Shown: positions 10,691 to 21,645 of the stretch, in pieces
How positions within the stretch are numbered: the first letter of the stretch is position 1
How the letters are laid out: each line of letters opens with the position of its first letter
Origin: Rhytidiadelphus loreus
Lineage: Eukaryota > Streptophyta > Bryopsida > Hypnales > Hylocomiaceae
Length of the DNA: 64,000 nt
NCBI GenBank assembly: GCA_947034895.1
Contig: OX344763.1
Coordinates: 20,863,001 to 20,927,000 of the forward strand
Direction of reading: 5' to 3'
Translations under genes and position numbers: made by a program
The notes under the pieces: model-generated
Told to the model about the DNA's origin: nothing
Databases searched by the model: none
What the model saw: the letters and a program-made list of their open reading frames with translations, nothing else

Positions 10691-13600
10691 CTATTGAGGA
10701 ACTATCTCATGCAACAAACGCATGCCGGCCTCTTGTACTAATCTCCTATGAGTATAGGCCGGAAGAGCTTTGGTCAACATGTCTGCAATGTTGTGCGCCG
10801 ATTCGATCTTCTTGACTTCTATTTGCCCAGATTGAATGAGGTCTTGGGTGAAGCCAAATATCTGTGGAGAAATGTGTTTGGTGCGGTCAGTTTTGATGAA
10901 GCCAGACGCCACTTGAGCTATACATGCAGAGTTGTCCTCAAAGATGATAGTCGGCTTGAATTCTTGAGTAATTTCGCATTGCTCCATGATGATCTTGTTC
11001 ATGTTCCTCAACCATACTGCTTCCCGAGTTGCTTCATGGAAAGCAATAAGTTCAGAGTGGTTTGAAGAAGTAGCAGTAACCGTCTGCTTCACTGATTTCC
11101 ACGAAATAGGAGAGTTATTCTTCAAAAATATGTATCCAGTTTGTGACTTCCTAGTACTCTCATCGAATTTGAATCCGGCATCAGCATAACCTATGATATC
11201 TGAGGTCCCTTCTTTGGAATAACAGAGTCCCAAGTTTTCAGTCCCCCGGAGGTATCGGAATAAGTGTTTGACACCATTCCAATGACGAGCTTCCGGTCTC
11301 TGGCTATGACGAGCTAACACACTTGTAGCAAAAGAAATGTCAGGCCTGGTATTTGTGGACAAGTAAAGGAGAGCTCCTACTGCTGCGAGGTACCGGGTTT
11401 TGTCACAAAACTCCTCCTCCTCCTCGCAAGGACGGTAGGGGTCATCCATAATTCGACTTCGTCCCATCATGGGAGCGGAAAGAGGACTAGCTTGGTCCAT
11501 TTGAAACTTCTTGAGAAGTCTTTGGGTATAGCCGGTTTGATGGAGAAAAATACTTCCATCTAGTAAGTGAGTCACCTCAAGGCCAAGACAGAAAGAAGTC
11601 TGACCTAGTAACTTCATCTCAAACTGAGAGGTTAGGAGACTTATAGCATGACTACAAGTGGATGGGGTGCCTACTAAATTGAGATCATCTACATAAACAT
11701 CAATCACTACAAAGCCTGTATCATTCTTAAGTGTAAAAATGCAAGGTAGGGATGGATCATGTTTGAACCCATGGTGGAGTAAGAAATCCCGAAGGTGTTT
11801 GTACCACATTCTACCTGCTTGTTTAAGGCCGTAAAGAGCTTTCTGAATTTTCAGACCAGAATAGGATCCTGAATTGTCATCTGATGGGGTATTGTCAAGA
11901 AAATCAGGTGGTGGTCTAATATAGATGGTGGCATCTAGGGGACCGTAGAGGTAGGCTGTAACAATATCTAGCAAACGGGTTTCTAATCCAAGTTGAACAG
12001 CCATCCCTAGCAAATATCTAAATGTTGCAGAATCCATAACAGGAGAATATGTAAAGTCATAATCAACACCAGGGTGTTGGTTAAAACCTTGGGCAACTAA
12101 TCGGACTTTGTATCTAACAACATGTCCCTGAGCATTCCTCTTTTTAGTGAAGATTAACTTGAAACCGATGGGTTTAGTATGAAGCTTTGTATCTAGGGGC
12201 CCAAAGACTTTGTGTTTCTTGAGAGATGAGTACTCGGCTTGTAAAGCATCAGACCATTGAGGCCAATCAGATCTAGATTTTGCGTCAGCTAAGGTGATTG
12301 GATCAGAATTTGAGGTGAGAATCCGAGTGATAAAGGTATTTACAGAGGTTGTTTCACTTGGGGTACAAGGGAACAATGGATCCGGATGAGAATCAGAAGA
12401 AAAATCACTATGAAGGCTAAGGGGATCAAGTTTTGACTGTTTGGAGGAAGATGTTAACTGAGTAGGTTTTCTCTTCTCGGGAAGATCACTAATCAATGGT
12501 TGGCCGGCTCCAGGAAGTGGATTACGAGTAATCCTCGCAGTATTAGTGAAACCATCCGGAAGCTTTTCAGCTAAGAATTTTAGGGTAAGAAGTTTCTGAA
12601 CTTCTGAGTCTATTAGGGCAGTTCTAGGGTCTGGATTAAGAGTGAACGTTTCAGGTGACTGAAAGTCCAAAGCAGAATTAGATTTGGAGTTAGAGATCAG
12701 AGGAAAATGGGTTTCTTCAAAGTGACAGTTTTGAAACCGGGCTCTTTGTAGAGTTCCACTAGAAGGGGAGATGTAGCGAATGATACTAGGAGAATCAAAA
12801 CCTACGTATATTCCTTCCTGCCGGTGGTTACCAATGGTTTTCCTATGTGGTTCAGCTACGGGAACCCATACTCTACACCCAAAAGTTCTAAAATGAGAAA
12901 CGTTAGGAACCTGTCCCGAAAGTAACTCTAAAGGAGAATGATCATTAAGGAGAGTAGGGCGGAATCTAAGGAGAGTAGCGGCATGAAGAACGGCATGGCC
13001 CCAGAAAGTAGGGGATAGCTTTGCATGCAGTAAAAGCGGCCGTGTAATTAGCTGAATTTTCTTAATGAATGCTTCAGCTAAACCATTTTGGGAGTGTTCA
13101 TATGGAACTGAATAGGTCAAGGTAATCCCAGAGGCTACACAATAATCTTCAAAGTGTCGTGACCTAAACTCCTAGGCATTATCCATCCTAAGAGTTTTCA
13201 CGGGGTAGTCCGGGTAATGAGCCCGGTACTTGATTAACATAGCTAATAGCTTGGAAAAGACCATATTTCTAGTGCTAAGCAATGATACCTCAGAATGAGT
13301 CCCGGACGCATCTACAAGGACTAGAAAATATCTGAAAGGTCCAGAAATAGGATTAATGGGTCCGCAAACATCACCTTGTAAGCGTTGTAGCTTTGGTGGA
13401 AGCTCCGTTGGTAGTTTCCACCTCGAGGGGCGCTTGATAAGCTTTCCTTGGGAACAAGTAGCGCACTCCCCCACCTTGTCAACGTCGCTGGGGCAGATGT
13501 TATGGCCTGCTAGCAACGGCAACATACGCTTGAACATTGTAGTTCCAGGGTGCCCCAACCTGCTGTGCCATAATCCAGTCTTGGCTGGAAACATGACAGA

Positions 13601-13912
13601 GAAAGCAGAGCCCATAGGTTGCTTAATTCCAGTAGCTGGAAGCATCAGAGCCGGTCCGGTAGTACCGCTGATGTGAATTGCATATAGGCCATTGGCTCCT
13701 GCACGTGCAGTGGCTAGGAATCTTTGTCCTTGCTTGAGCTCTAGAACCTCTTCACCATTCCTCACCGCAGTGAGAATGTGGACTCCGTTTGCCCGTAGGT
13801 CCCGGTAGCTGATCAGGCTCCGGGGGGCAGATGGAGCATACATTGCTTTCGCAATTTGGAGGGGGGTCCCCCAAGGCAAAATCAGTGTTGCCTGGCCCTC
13901 ACGGAACATCAT
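10691..13912 (-). pseudogene. copia pol: integrase, reverse transcriptase, RNase H
   Basis: Read from 13912 down to 10691 in one frame, with one in-frame TAG at 13172-13174. The N-terminal part has the integrase zinc-binding pattern (WHSRLGH...CATCSQGK), then RMDNA directly before the TAG, and EHSQNGLAE supplies the catalytic Glu after it. The reverse transcriptase carries YVDDLNLVG. RNase H shows SSNHSELIAF, EDNSACIAQ and TDRTKHI. The stop falls beside the second integrase Asp, so integrase would be lost unless read through. All other hallmark motifs look intact. The TAG can be explained by one base change. Confidence 0.9.
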
Positions 13913-15023
13913 GTCCCGTTTTCCTGCAATGGTTGTAATACCACATTTTTTGCCAGGACTCGGCTAGGCCGGAAAAGTCAAAATACTTTTGATCTCGCAA
14001 GATCGTATGTGTGGTAGCACTATCCAAGAGAGCAACATCAGATTGATCTACGGACTGTACGGTGCTCACCATATAATTCTCTACATCTGTCTCCTCTATC
14101 GAGGGGGCATCAAGGGTATGGGCCTCTCTCTGCCCAGCCTTAAGCTGCTGCAACTCCTTATACATTTTAGAAAGGTAATTAGAAGCTCTACAGTCTTTAG
14201 CAATATGCCCTACCCTACCACATTTGTGACATGTACGGGTATCCTGAGACTTTGAATTAGATGAGTAGGGTTTGTCAGAGATTTTAGACTTATCTCTAGG
14301 TTTTGATGAAGATGGTTGCTTTTGATGTTGCTTCCACCGCTGCTGTGTCTTCATGTCCCTTGGCCTACGTGTTGGTATCTCCACCGTGTGCGCTTCTTTG
14401 GCAGGCTTGGACTCAGCATTCTTCAATAGAAGTTGTTGTTGCTTTTCCGTAAGCAAAAGATAAGACATCAACCGAGAGTGAGTTTTAAACCTCATATTTC
14501 GGTACTGTTGAGCTAAAAGAGCAGAAGCAGGAGGGAAGGTGGAGAGAGTCTTATCAATGAGTTCCTTGTCGGTGATTGTCTCTCCACACAAGCGCAACTG
14601 GGCGGTGATTCGGTGCAGCTCTGCGTTGAATGCCAAGAGGTCAGAAAAATCCAAGACGCGCAAATGAATCCAGTCGTTGCGGGCTTGAGGAAGAAAAATT
14701 GTCTTCTCATGGTGAAATCTGGCCTCGAGCTGCTTCCACAATTCGGCAGGATGATCAACTTGAATGTATTGTTGCCGAAGGGAGAAGTCTAAGTGCCGTC
14801 TTAGAATAAGAAGCGCCTTCCACTTGAAAGATGATGGTTCCAAATGCAAATGATCGCCCCTTTCTGCCGTCAAAGTACCATCCAACTCCTCCGCACACAA
14901 ATAGGATTTGGCATCGATGCTCCACTCCAAGTAATTGCTCCCGTCAGCTTCCAACGCCTCAAAAAGTAAAGGTTGAACTCGTCCTTTTTCTCCCTTGGGA
15001 CGTTTCGCTACAGGCATCGCCAT
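13899..15023 (-). CDS. copia gag with start of protease
   Basis: 374 codons from the ATG at 15023. It encodes a plant copia Gag, with the zinc knuckle CHKCGRVGHIAKDC and then the aspartic protease active site DSATTHTIL close to the end. It overlaps the pol frame but in another phase. The coding strand has six A at 13951-13946 where copy 2 has AAAAG, so a one-base insertion probably created the frameshift. Programmed frameshifting is less likely, because copia elements usually use a single frame. Confidence 0.85.
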   Translation of the reverse strand: MAMPVAKRPKGEKGRVQPLLFEALEADGSNYLEWSIDAKSYLCAEELDGTLTAERGDHLHLEPSSFKWKALLILRRHLDFSLRQQYIQVDHPAELWKQLEARFHHEKTIFLPQARNDWIHLRVLDFSDLLAFNAELHRITAQLRLCGETITDKELIDKTLSTFPPASALLAQQYRNMRFKTHSRLMSYLLLTEKQQQLLLKNAESKPAKEAHTVEIPTRRPRDMKTQQRWKQHQKQPSSSKPRDKSKISDKPYSSNSKSQDTRTCHKCGRVGHIAKDCRASNYLSKMYKELQQLKAGQREAHTLDAPSIEETDVENYMVSTVQSVDQSDVALLDSATTHTILRDQKYFDFSGLAESWQKMWYYNHCRKTGHDVP

Positions 15024-15128
15024 CGATAGAGAAAACTAGGACAGCCGACAGCAAAGGCTCTAAAAACAAGAGAGAATGAAAACTAAAATAAAAGTTGAGA
15101 GATCAGGGAGAGTCTCGTGCTGATAATG

Positions 15129-15363
15129 TGTTAAGGTGAAGGCACAAACATTAAGCATAACAAACAACACAATTGAACAAGAGAAATATATCCTCCCATA
15201 GCATGGGGAAGGTCATTATATACTATCCAATACAGGTGTGTAAAAGTTAAAGTTAAAGTTAAAGTAACTAGTAGATCGCTCTATATAGATAGAACCTTTT
15301 ATTCTAGTGTCATCTAGAAATAGCATCTACTATTCTATTTCTGACTCAATGACTACTTCAACA
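15129..15363 (-). repeat. 5' LTR of copia copy 1
   Basis: 235 bp, TGTT...AACA, followed on the outside by the target duplication GTTGA at 15364-15368. It is expected to contain the element promoter, firing leftward, away from GLP2. Confidence 0.93.
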
Positions 15364-15995
15364 GTTGACATGCCATGCTGCTCGCTCTCACTACCACGAA
15401 GGAACGAAGGTCCCCTCCACCTTCGTAACTCAGCTCCAAACCTCTTCCCGGACTCCATTCCACTTGAAAGCAGTTCGCTATCAACTGTATCTCGCCGGCC
15501 GCGAAAAATTTCCTTTCCATGTCCAACCCTGTGTGAATTAAGGCACCAATTACAACGAAACCCATGAATCTGCTTCTTGCGAACGAACGAGTAGCCAGTG
15601 CCTGTTCTTTCGGTGCAGCTCAAAGGACGTCGGGATCACCACTTCCACACACTATCCTGGATGGCTCCCATTCTGGTGGATCTAGGTCCGACTCGGCGTG
15701 GAGAGGTCATCAAGAATCAGATCGAACATTCGAGGTATTTCACAGTTCAAGCGGGCCACGGCCCACGGAGAGTGTATGTATAAATGACTCACCAGTGCGG
15801 GATTCAATTTCAAACTCAAACATCACCAAACATCCATCGAGCTTCACAGCCACAACCGGTTTCGAGCCTTGCCTGGCTTTGAAGTCTCGTCAATTGGCTT
15901 GCTATCTTCACCAATTCCCTCGCTAGCTAGCTACTCTCCACCAATTCACCTGGCAATCCTCATTGCTTGATAAACTAGGTAGGTTGATAGCAACA
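15364..15995 (+). promoter_or_regulatory. P1-type promoter and leader of GLP2
   Basis: Right part of the P1 block after the copia insertion. TATAAAT lies at 15779-15785, about 210 bases before the ATG, so the core promoter is intact and only distal P1 sequence is displaced by 5 kb. Opposed short ORFs (15307-15926) overlap conserved noncoding sequence and are not supported. Confidence 0.65.
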
Positions 15996-16676
15996 ATGGC
16001 CGGTTGCAGAAGAGGAAGTGCCATGGTTCTTGTTATTGCCTGCTGTGCGATAATGCTGGTCGTCGGCACGGTACAGGCCGCCGACCCCGATCCGTTGCAA
16101 GACTTCTACGTCGCGGATCTGTCGCCCACTGCGCCTCTCGTCAACGGATTCGCCTGCAGACCGAGAAGCACCGTCTCCGCGAAAGACTTCGTGTTCTCGG
16201 GATTCCGAGCGCCAAGCGCCGACGTGAAGCTGTCGCCCACCGGGGCCATCGCGGCGCTCGCCACACCCGTCGAGTTCCCGGGACTCAACACGCAGGGAGT
16301 CACGCACGCACGACTGGACTTCGACTTGGGCGGCGTGGTGCCGCTGCACACGCACCCGCGCGCCACCGAGACGTTGTTCGTGTTGAAGGGCCGCATCTAC
16401 ACCGGCTTCGTGAGCGACGACAACGTGCTGTACGCGTCCACGCTGGAGAAGGGCGACGTGATCGTGTTTCCGCGCGCGCTGCTGCACTTCCAGCTGAACG
16501 TGGGCAACGAGCGCGCCATCACGTTCAACACGCTGACGTCTCAGAATCCGGGTCTGCTGCTCACCGCCAACCAAATCTTCGAGCCCAACATCACGAGCGC
16601 CGTGATCGAGAAGTCTTTCGGCGTGGACGCCGCGACGGCCAAGCTCCTCAAGGGCTCGTACCCGGGTCACCCTTGA
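15996..16676 (+). CDS. Germin-like protein GLP2 (Cys38 to Tyr)
   Basis: 226 codons, starting MAGCRRGSAMVL. It has a signal peptide ending before ADPDP, then germin box 1 (HTHPRATETLF) and box 2 (FPRALLHF), with all four metal ligands and the NIT site. The first conserved Cys (position 38, DFCVADL in the paralogues) is Tyr here (codon 16107-16109, TAC for TGC). The germin disulfide to Cys54 therefore cannot form, although Cys4 is gained in the signal region. The gene faces GLP3 across a 2.2 kb spacer. Its distal promoter carries the 72-bp triplication and the copia insertion. Confidence 0.92.
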   Translation: MAGCRRGSAMVLVIACCAIMLVVGTVQAADPDPLQDFYVADLSPTAPLVNGFACRPRSTVSAKDFVFSGFRAPSADVKLSPTGAIAALATPVEFPGLNTQGVTHARLDFDLGGVVPLHTHPRATETLFVLKGRIYTGFVSDDNVLYASTLEKGDVIVFPRALLHFQLNVGNERAITFNTLTSQNPGLLLTANQIFEPNITSAVIEKSFGVDAATAKLLKGSYPGHP

Positions 16677-18892
16677 ATGGTAGTTACGTTCGGCAGCTAA
16701 CTCCGCCGGGCTCCAATTCAAGAGCTGAACTGGAGTTCAGCGTAGAATTGACTTCGAAGTGATTGCTTAGCTATTGTCGTGGTGATTCGATTTGAACATT
16801 CATTAATGTAAGGTAAAGCATAAAATTCATGCATTTGTATTGATCGAGCCAATGAGATTTGGAGGTTTCGTGAGGTTGCGAGAATTCATTATTGGCTCAT
16901 TGGGTGTGTACTGCACAAATAAAGCGGCACTTGTCCTTTGAAGTCACTGATTCCAAAATTCGTGTTTGAGATTTCGGACTGTGGTTAACTGGTTATGTTA
17001 GAGTGCTTGGTAACAATGGCGTACTTTCATCTGTGAGATGCCGCGCTAAGGTTCGCAGGAACCTGCATGATTTTTTTAAAATCTCGCAGCTGAGGGTTTG
17101 ATGAATTTCATCACTGGCACGTTCATTTATGAGTAGGTATAAAAGCACTCAGGCAAACGAGTCCGTAAAATTGGCACACTCAACAACAGAAGAGATAAGT
17201 TAGCATGTCACGTTGTTGTCGTTCAAGATTGTATAATAAAAAGATGCTTTACATATTAGAATGAACATTTATCATACTTTCAGCTCGTTATCAGAATTTA
17301 AGCTTCTTCGATGGATATAACATCTAGGCCACCTTGAAATACTAATTACTTAGAACATACGGAGTACTACTTAATGCTGAATCGACTGGTCAGCATAAAT
17401 GTGTCCGAAAATCCTTGGTTGAGAGTCATAACCCATTCCGTCCCCTTCAGCATGGGCCATGCAAGGCTTACTGGGGGATAGTCGAAAATGTGAAGCTTCA
17501 AAATGTTAGTTGTGAACATGGCTTTTTTTTTATTTTTCAATTTCTAAGAAGTGCCAAAGTGGCAATATAAAATGTTATAGTGGTGCTCCAAATTTCAACA
17601 TTCATTCCCATATTGGATAGAAAATATTAGATTAGCTCATATCACATGTCTATAATTTGATTTTCATTCACAATCTGGCAACTTCATCCAAGATTTTTTT
17701 TTATATAAATTTTTTTGGCAATTTCATCCATTTTTCTAGGCACTTGACTGCCACTTTTTAGCCAGTTTTTTTTTTTTGGTGCAATCTGGCACCAGAAAGC
17801 CAAAAAGAAAGCCCTTGAATGCTTCATATGGAGGACGAAGAATATCTGAAGTCCAATAGATCTATAGAGGGCGACATACACGTACACTATCTGATAGCTC
17901 ATGCTCATATTTATGGTTTCCTTGTCAATATGAGTAAGCTTGCCCGCAGTATTACACGTCTATTTACTGCAGATTTGTAGAGAAAAAGCTCCGCACCTGA
18001 CCTGAGAATGGGTGTACGTGCAGGAATACATTCCTTTCCATGGGCCTACCAACAGGAGGAAGTTGTTCTCATCAGGTCATAATATACTCTGTTTTCCACG
18101 AGTCATGACTGTCACGAGTCTCGCATTTTGATCATTCAAGCACATTCGGCGGCTAGGTGATTCAAGTTGGAAGCTCATAAACTGGCAGGCACATGGCTAG
18201 CTCGTGATGAATCAAAGCACCTAATTCGGAAATCGAAGCTACATATGAACGTCAAGTTCGTGAAATCAATAGAATCGGCGGAATTCCACGACATTGACAA
18301 TTTTTCAGGGACGTGGACTGGACACGTAAACCTACAGCCTGAGTCTAAATTGAAGAGCTTTGCGCAGCTGAATGACACCGTCAGTGCGTCCCGAATAATC
18401 CCCACTCGACGAAACTGACGATTAAAGAGACCATTAAGGAGGAAATAATCCTTGCAGAGATGAAACCGTTCCTTCGACCTGCATCTCGTGAAATGGGAAT
18501 GTATATCACCAACACTCTACTGTGATCACAACTTCATACAGCATTTTCTATGCACTCAAATTTCAATCTTGAGAGCCTGAGAATTCCTTCTGTATATTAC
18601 AAAAATCTCGGATATCACAGCTTAACAGCTCACTTGATTGAACCAGTAAAGCATTTGCTAATTGTAAACCAAATACCCAGTTCAGTGGAAATATTACAGG
18701 CAACACCATCGGTGAATTACACTGCCTTGAATGGAATGTAATACTTTTATTATGCACTGAATACACATGAATGTTTAAATCATATCGCAGGCCCCTAGCT
18801 AAGGAATGAATTCGAACTAAATTCTAATCTAAACTCACGTTCAGCTGTGGAATTGGTGCCCGGCGGAGTTAGCTGCCAAACGGAACTACCAC
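16677..18892. repeat. GLP2-GLP3 spacer (A flank then B flank)
   Basis: 16677-17520 is A-type flank, with AATAAA at 16918-16923 and homology to 2412-3210 and 51298-52090. 17521-17810 is a dispersed noncoding repeat also found at 38227-38510. 18150-18892 is B-type flank belonging to the 3' end of GLP3, with TTTATT at 18746-18751 (a minus-strand AATAAA). Small ORFs here have no protein-level support. Confidence 0.7.
17521..17810. repeat. Dispersed AT-rich repeat, copy 1
   Basis: About 290 bp sharing blocks with 38227-38510: 'tggcaatatnaaatgtt', 'gtggtgctc', 'attttcattcacaat' and 'catccaagatttt'. It interrupts the A flank in unit 2 only, so it is an insertion. Termini were not resolved. Confidence 0.5.
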
Positions 18893-19573
18893 TCAAGGGT
18901 GACCGGGATACGAGCCCTTGAGGAGCTTGGCCGTCGCGGCGTCCACGCCGAAAGACTTCTCGATCACGGCGCTCGTGATGTTGGGCTCGAAGATTTGGTT
19001 GGCCGTGAGCAGCAGACCCGGATTCTGAGACGTCAGCGTGTTGAACGTGATGGCGCGCTCGTTGCCCACGTTCAGCTGGAAGTGCAGCAGCGCGCGCGGA
19101 AACACGATCACGTCGCCCTTCTCCAGCGTGGACGCGTACAGCACGTTGTCGTCGCTCACGAAGCCGGTGTAGATGCGGCCCTTCAACACGAACAGCGTCT
19201 CGGTGGCGCGCGGGTGCGTGTGCAGCGGCACCACGCCGCCCAAGTCGAAGTCCAGTCGTGCGTGCGTGACTCCCTGCGTGTTGAGTCCCGGGAACTCGAC
19301 GGGTGTGGCGAGCGCCGCGATGGCCCCGGTGGGCGACAGCTTCACGTCGGCGCTTGGCGCTCGGAATCCCGAGAACACGAAGTCTTTCGCGGAGACGGTG
19401 CTTCTGGGTCTGCAGGCGAATCCGTTGACGAGAGGCGCAGTGGGCGACAGATCTGCGACGCAGAAGTCTTGTAACGGGTCGGGGTCGGCGGCCTGGACAG
19501 TGCTCACGACCAGCATTATCGCACAGCAGGCAATAACAAAAGTCATGGCACTTCCTCTTCTCGAGCCGGCCAT
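18893..19573 (-). CDS. Germin-like protein GLP3
   Basis: 226 codons from the ATG at 19573 (MAGSRRGSAMTF); the open stretch upstream has no ATG. The signal peptide ends before ADPDP. Cys38/Cys54, box 1 ligands His118, His120 and Glu125, box 2 His164 and the NIT site are all present. The mature protein is almost identical to those of GLP1 and GLP2 (LLHF, NERAITF). Convergent with GLP2, with a P2-type promoter and TATATATA near 19800. A minus-strand polyadenylation signal lies at 18746-18751, about 140 bases past the stop. Confidence 0.92.
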   Translation of the reverse strand: MAGSRRGSAMTFVIACCAIMLVVSTVQAADPDPLQDFCVADLSPTAPLVNGFACRPRSTVSAKDFVFSGFRAPSADVKLSPTGAIAALATPVEFPGLNTQGVTHARLDFDLGGVVPLHTHPRATETLFVLKGRIYTGFVSDDNVLYASTLEKGDVIVFPRALLHFQLNVGNERAITFNTLTSQNPGLLLTANQIFEPNITSAVIEKSFGVDAATAKLLKGSYPGHP

Positions 19574-20470
19574 TGTTGCAATCAACCTTCCCAGCTTATC
19601 AACTGATGCAGCTAGACCAGCAAATGAAGTAATGTGCACCTCCAGCGGATATCAGCAGCTATCCAGCTCAAGTTCACTGCAATTCTAGCTCACTAGCGAC
19701 AGAGATGAGCACAAACAAGTTAATGTGTAAGTCAGTTTCAACTGTTCAGGAACCAAGTTTGGCTGTGGAGATTGATGACTGAATACCTCGTTGCTGTGGT
19801 ATATATACTCTTGGCAAGGCGGGCGAACGAGTGGTACCACGCAAGTTCTTTCAGTCCCCAAGTCTATGTTTGGAATCCACGTACTAGAGGTTCCCGGACA
19901 TTGTTTGGTATGTTGCGACGAAAGTATGTGAGTTGCCTTCGCTCGGGCAGTTGACTCCGCAGGTTTGATCTCCGACTCTCCGAGCAGAAAGCAGAAAGTG
20001 AGTTTGGCAAAGGATCCTGTCGGCAAGGAAATACGGCCACCGGACAACGTAACTTAGTGTAGCTAGCGCAGAGTTGCTGGATAGAGCTTGAATAAATTAA
20101 AGGACTAAAAGTGGGACACTCGCAGCTGGAGGAAAAGATATTTGGAAATGAAAAGTAATCCCGCCAATACGCATTGGACACGCGGGGCCGGGTAGGGAAT
20201 TCCAAGTTAAAAATCTCCCTCGCGAAGAAATGGATGCTGTGAGCTCCTTCCAAGGGGTGGTGGCAAGTTCAGTCAAAGCATGTCGCACGAGGTCACGGCA
20301 GCTGCTTCACTGCAGCTCATGGCTGATTGTCCACATTCGAAGAAAGAATCTCCATAATAATACGAAAACGGAGCCCTGGCTTATTACTAACATCACAAAT
20401 CAGAACTTCTCAATGAACCGCTGGAGCTATGTGAAATCCCTCTCTGATGCCGATTGTGAAAGAGCTCTGT
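19574..20470 (-). promoter_or_regulatory. P2-type promoter of GLP3
   Basis: Conserved with 30853-31680 (GLP5), and up to 53770 with GLP7. The palindromic GTATATATAC at 19799-19808 is the TATA box, about 230 bases before the ATG. It is unrelated to P1 by eye. The distal part (20150-20210) has a GC-rich block 'acgcggggccgggtaggg' shared with GLP5. ORFs in this block are not conserved in frame. Confidence 0.6.
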
Positions 20471-20472
20471 TT

Positions 20473-20810
20473 TAGGTAAGGTAGGAGGTCCATAAATGGA
20501 CCATCTAAGGGCTAGAACTGAATTTTGGGGAGGTGAAACATCTTGAAATATTTTTTAGTAAATTTTACTTGAAAGACAAGTGAAATTGACATCTAACCCA
20601 AGTCCTTTCATATTTTTTGGAGCTTTCTAGAATTAGTTATAAAATTTTGAAGTTGAAATGGCATAGGGCTCTAAAATGGATCACCTCCTAAAATGACTGA
20701 CACTGTCTGTACATTGCTGAAGGCTATGGAAAATAAACATTTACAAATAGTGTTCATTTAAGGAGGTGGTCCATTTTAGAGCCCGCTCCATTTCAGGACC
20801 TCCTACCTAA
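20473..20810. mobile_element. Foldback MITE with TAGGAGGTCC ends
   Basis: The left 'ggtaggaggtcc...aaatgga' is mirrored on the right by 'tccatttcaggacctcctacc'-like sequence, with a further internal inverted block around 20675-20690 and 20760-20780. Unit 3 (about 32030-32090) has the uninterrupted neighbourhood. The exact boundary and target duplication are unclear because the terminal repeat continues into T-rich flanks. Confidence 0.55.
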
Positions 20811-21645
20811 ATATTATATTTGAAGTTTGAACTTGTGATATTACCCACAATTATGGAAGTTTGAATGTGGTATTTTATATGATATCACTATGTAATGTAG
20901 TGTACACTATTTCCATTCCAAATAGTGTGATCATTACTGTGTAACTTTCAATGACCATTCAAAAGTCATCCACTTTCATCAAATGATTGCACTAATTCAA
21001 CCACATTTATCCAAATTTTGTTCAAATTCAATTATTAGAATGAGCTAATCACTCACTATTCAATATTTTGCAATGATTGAATGATTCAAACGTAGAGGTA
21101 ATATTTCTAGTAAAAATTGGCTTATTGTCATCTAAAATGATGGAGATATTTAATACCGTAGTACACTTATGAGGAGGTTCATGGTGGGTCAAAAGTTTAC
21201 GTAGTGAATTGCATGGTGGGATAAACAAGGAAGTCACCATTTGAAATTTTGACTCATTTTTGGAGATACTTTCAATGTTTGAACATTCAAAGTCAATTTT
21301 GTTAAATGTTGTGAATATTCATATTTACAAATTTCTTTGGAAAAAATGAGATAATTCTTGAATATATTTTTACCATTCATACACCATATTTTGGCTTCTA
21401 TGAATCTATGATCTTACATGTGCACCACATAGAATCATTAAAGAATAAGCACCCATAACCAACTTTGCATAAATATCAACACTTTAAATGATTGTATGAG
21501 TGTAGAAGGATGATATGATAAAGCTTCAATAAAGGAAGTCATTGGACAAATTTCAAGAATAAATGTTATTATGTGGAACCACACTTGCACTGCTTAGTGA
21601 ATTTTTTGCAACATGTGTATGTACTTGATTTATAGGTATATAGAG
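20811..21645. repeat. Unit-3 leader, AT-rich duplicated segment
   Basis: Matches 32080-32420 and 48300-48760. At 21146-21149 a plain TTAA sits where unit 4 carries the TTAA element that hosts the giant transposon. No supported gene. Confidence 0.6.

Larger units (their letters stand above)
10364..15363 (-). mobile_element. Ty1/copia LTR retrotransposon, copy 1
   Basis: A 5.0 kb element on the minus strand. Its two LTRs (10364-10598 and 15129-15363, 235 bp each) differ at about two positions, so the insertion is recent. The 5-bp target duplication is GTTGA (10359-10363 and 15364-15368). A purine-rich tract GAGGAGGAG abuts the 3' LTR. Next to the 5' LTR lies TTATCAGCACGAGACT, a likely internal tRNA primer site. 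It sits in the P1 upstream region of GLP2; the intact site is visible upstream of GLP4 at about 26705-26720. Gag, protease, integrase, reverse transcriptase and RNase H are present in copia order, but one frameshift and one stop break the polyprotein. Confidence 0.95.

Noticed and set aside
10748..11189. Plus-strand ORFs in the copia pol region
   Set aside because: Antisense shadows of RNase H and reverse transcriptase coding sequence.
19864..20253. 129-codon ORF upstream of GLP3
   Set aside because: Covers the conserved P2 block; the related block upstream of GLP5 does not keep the frame.
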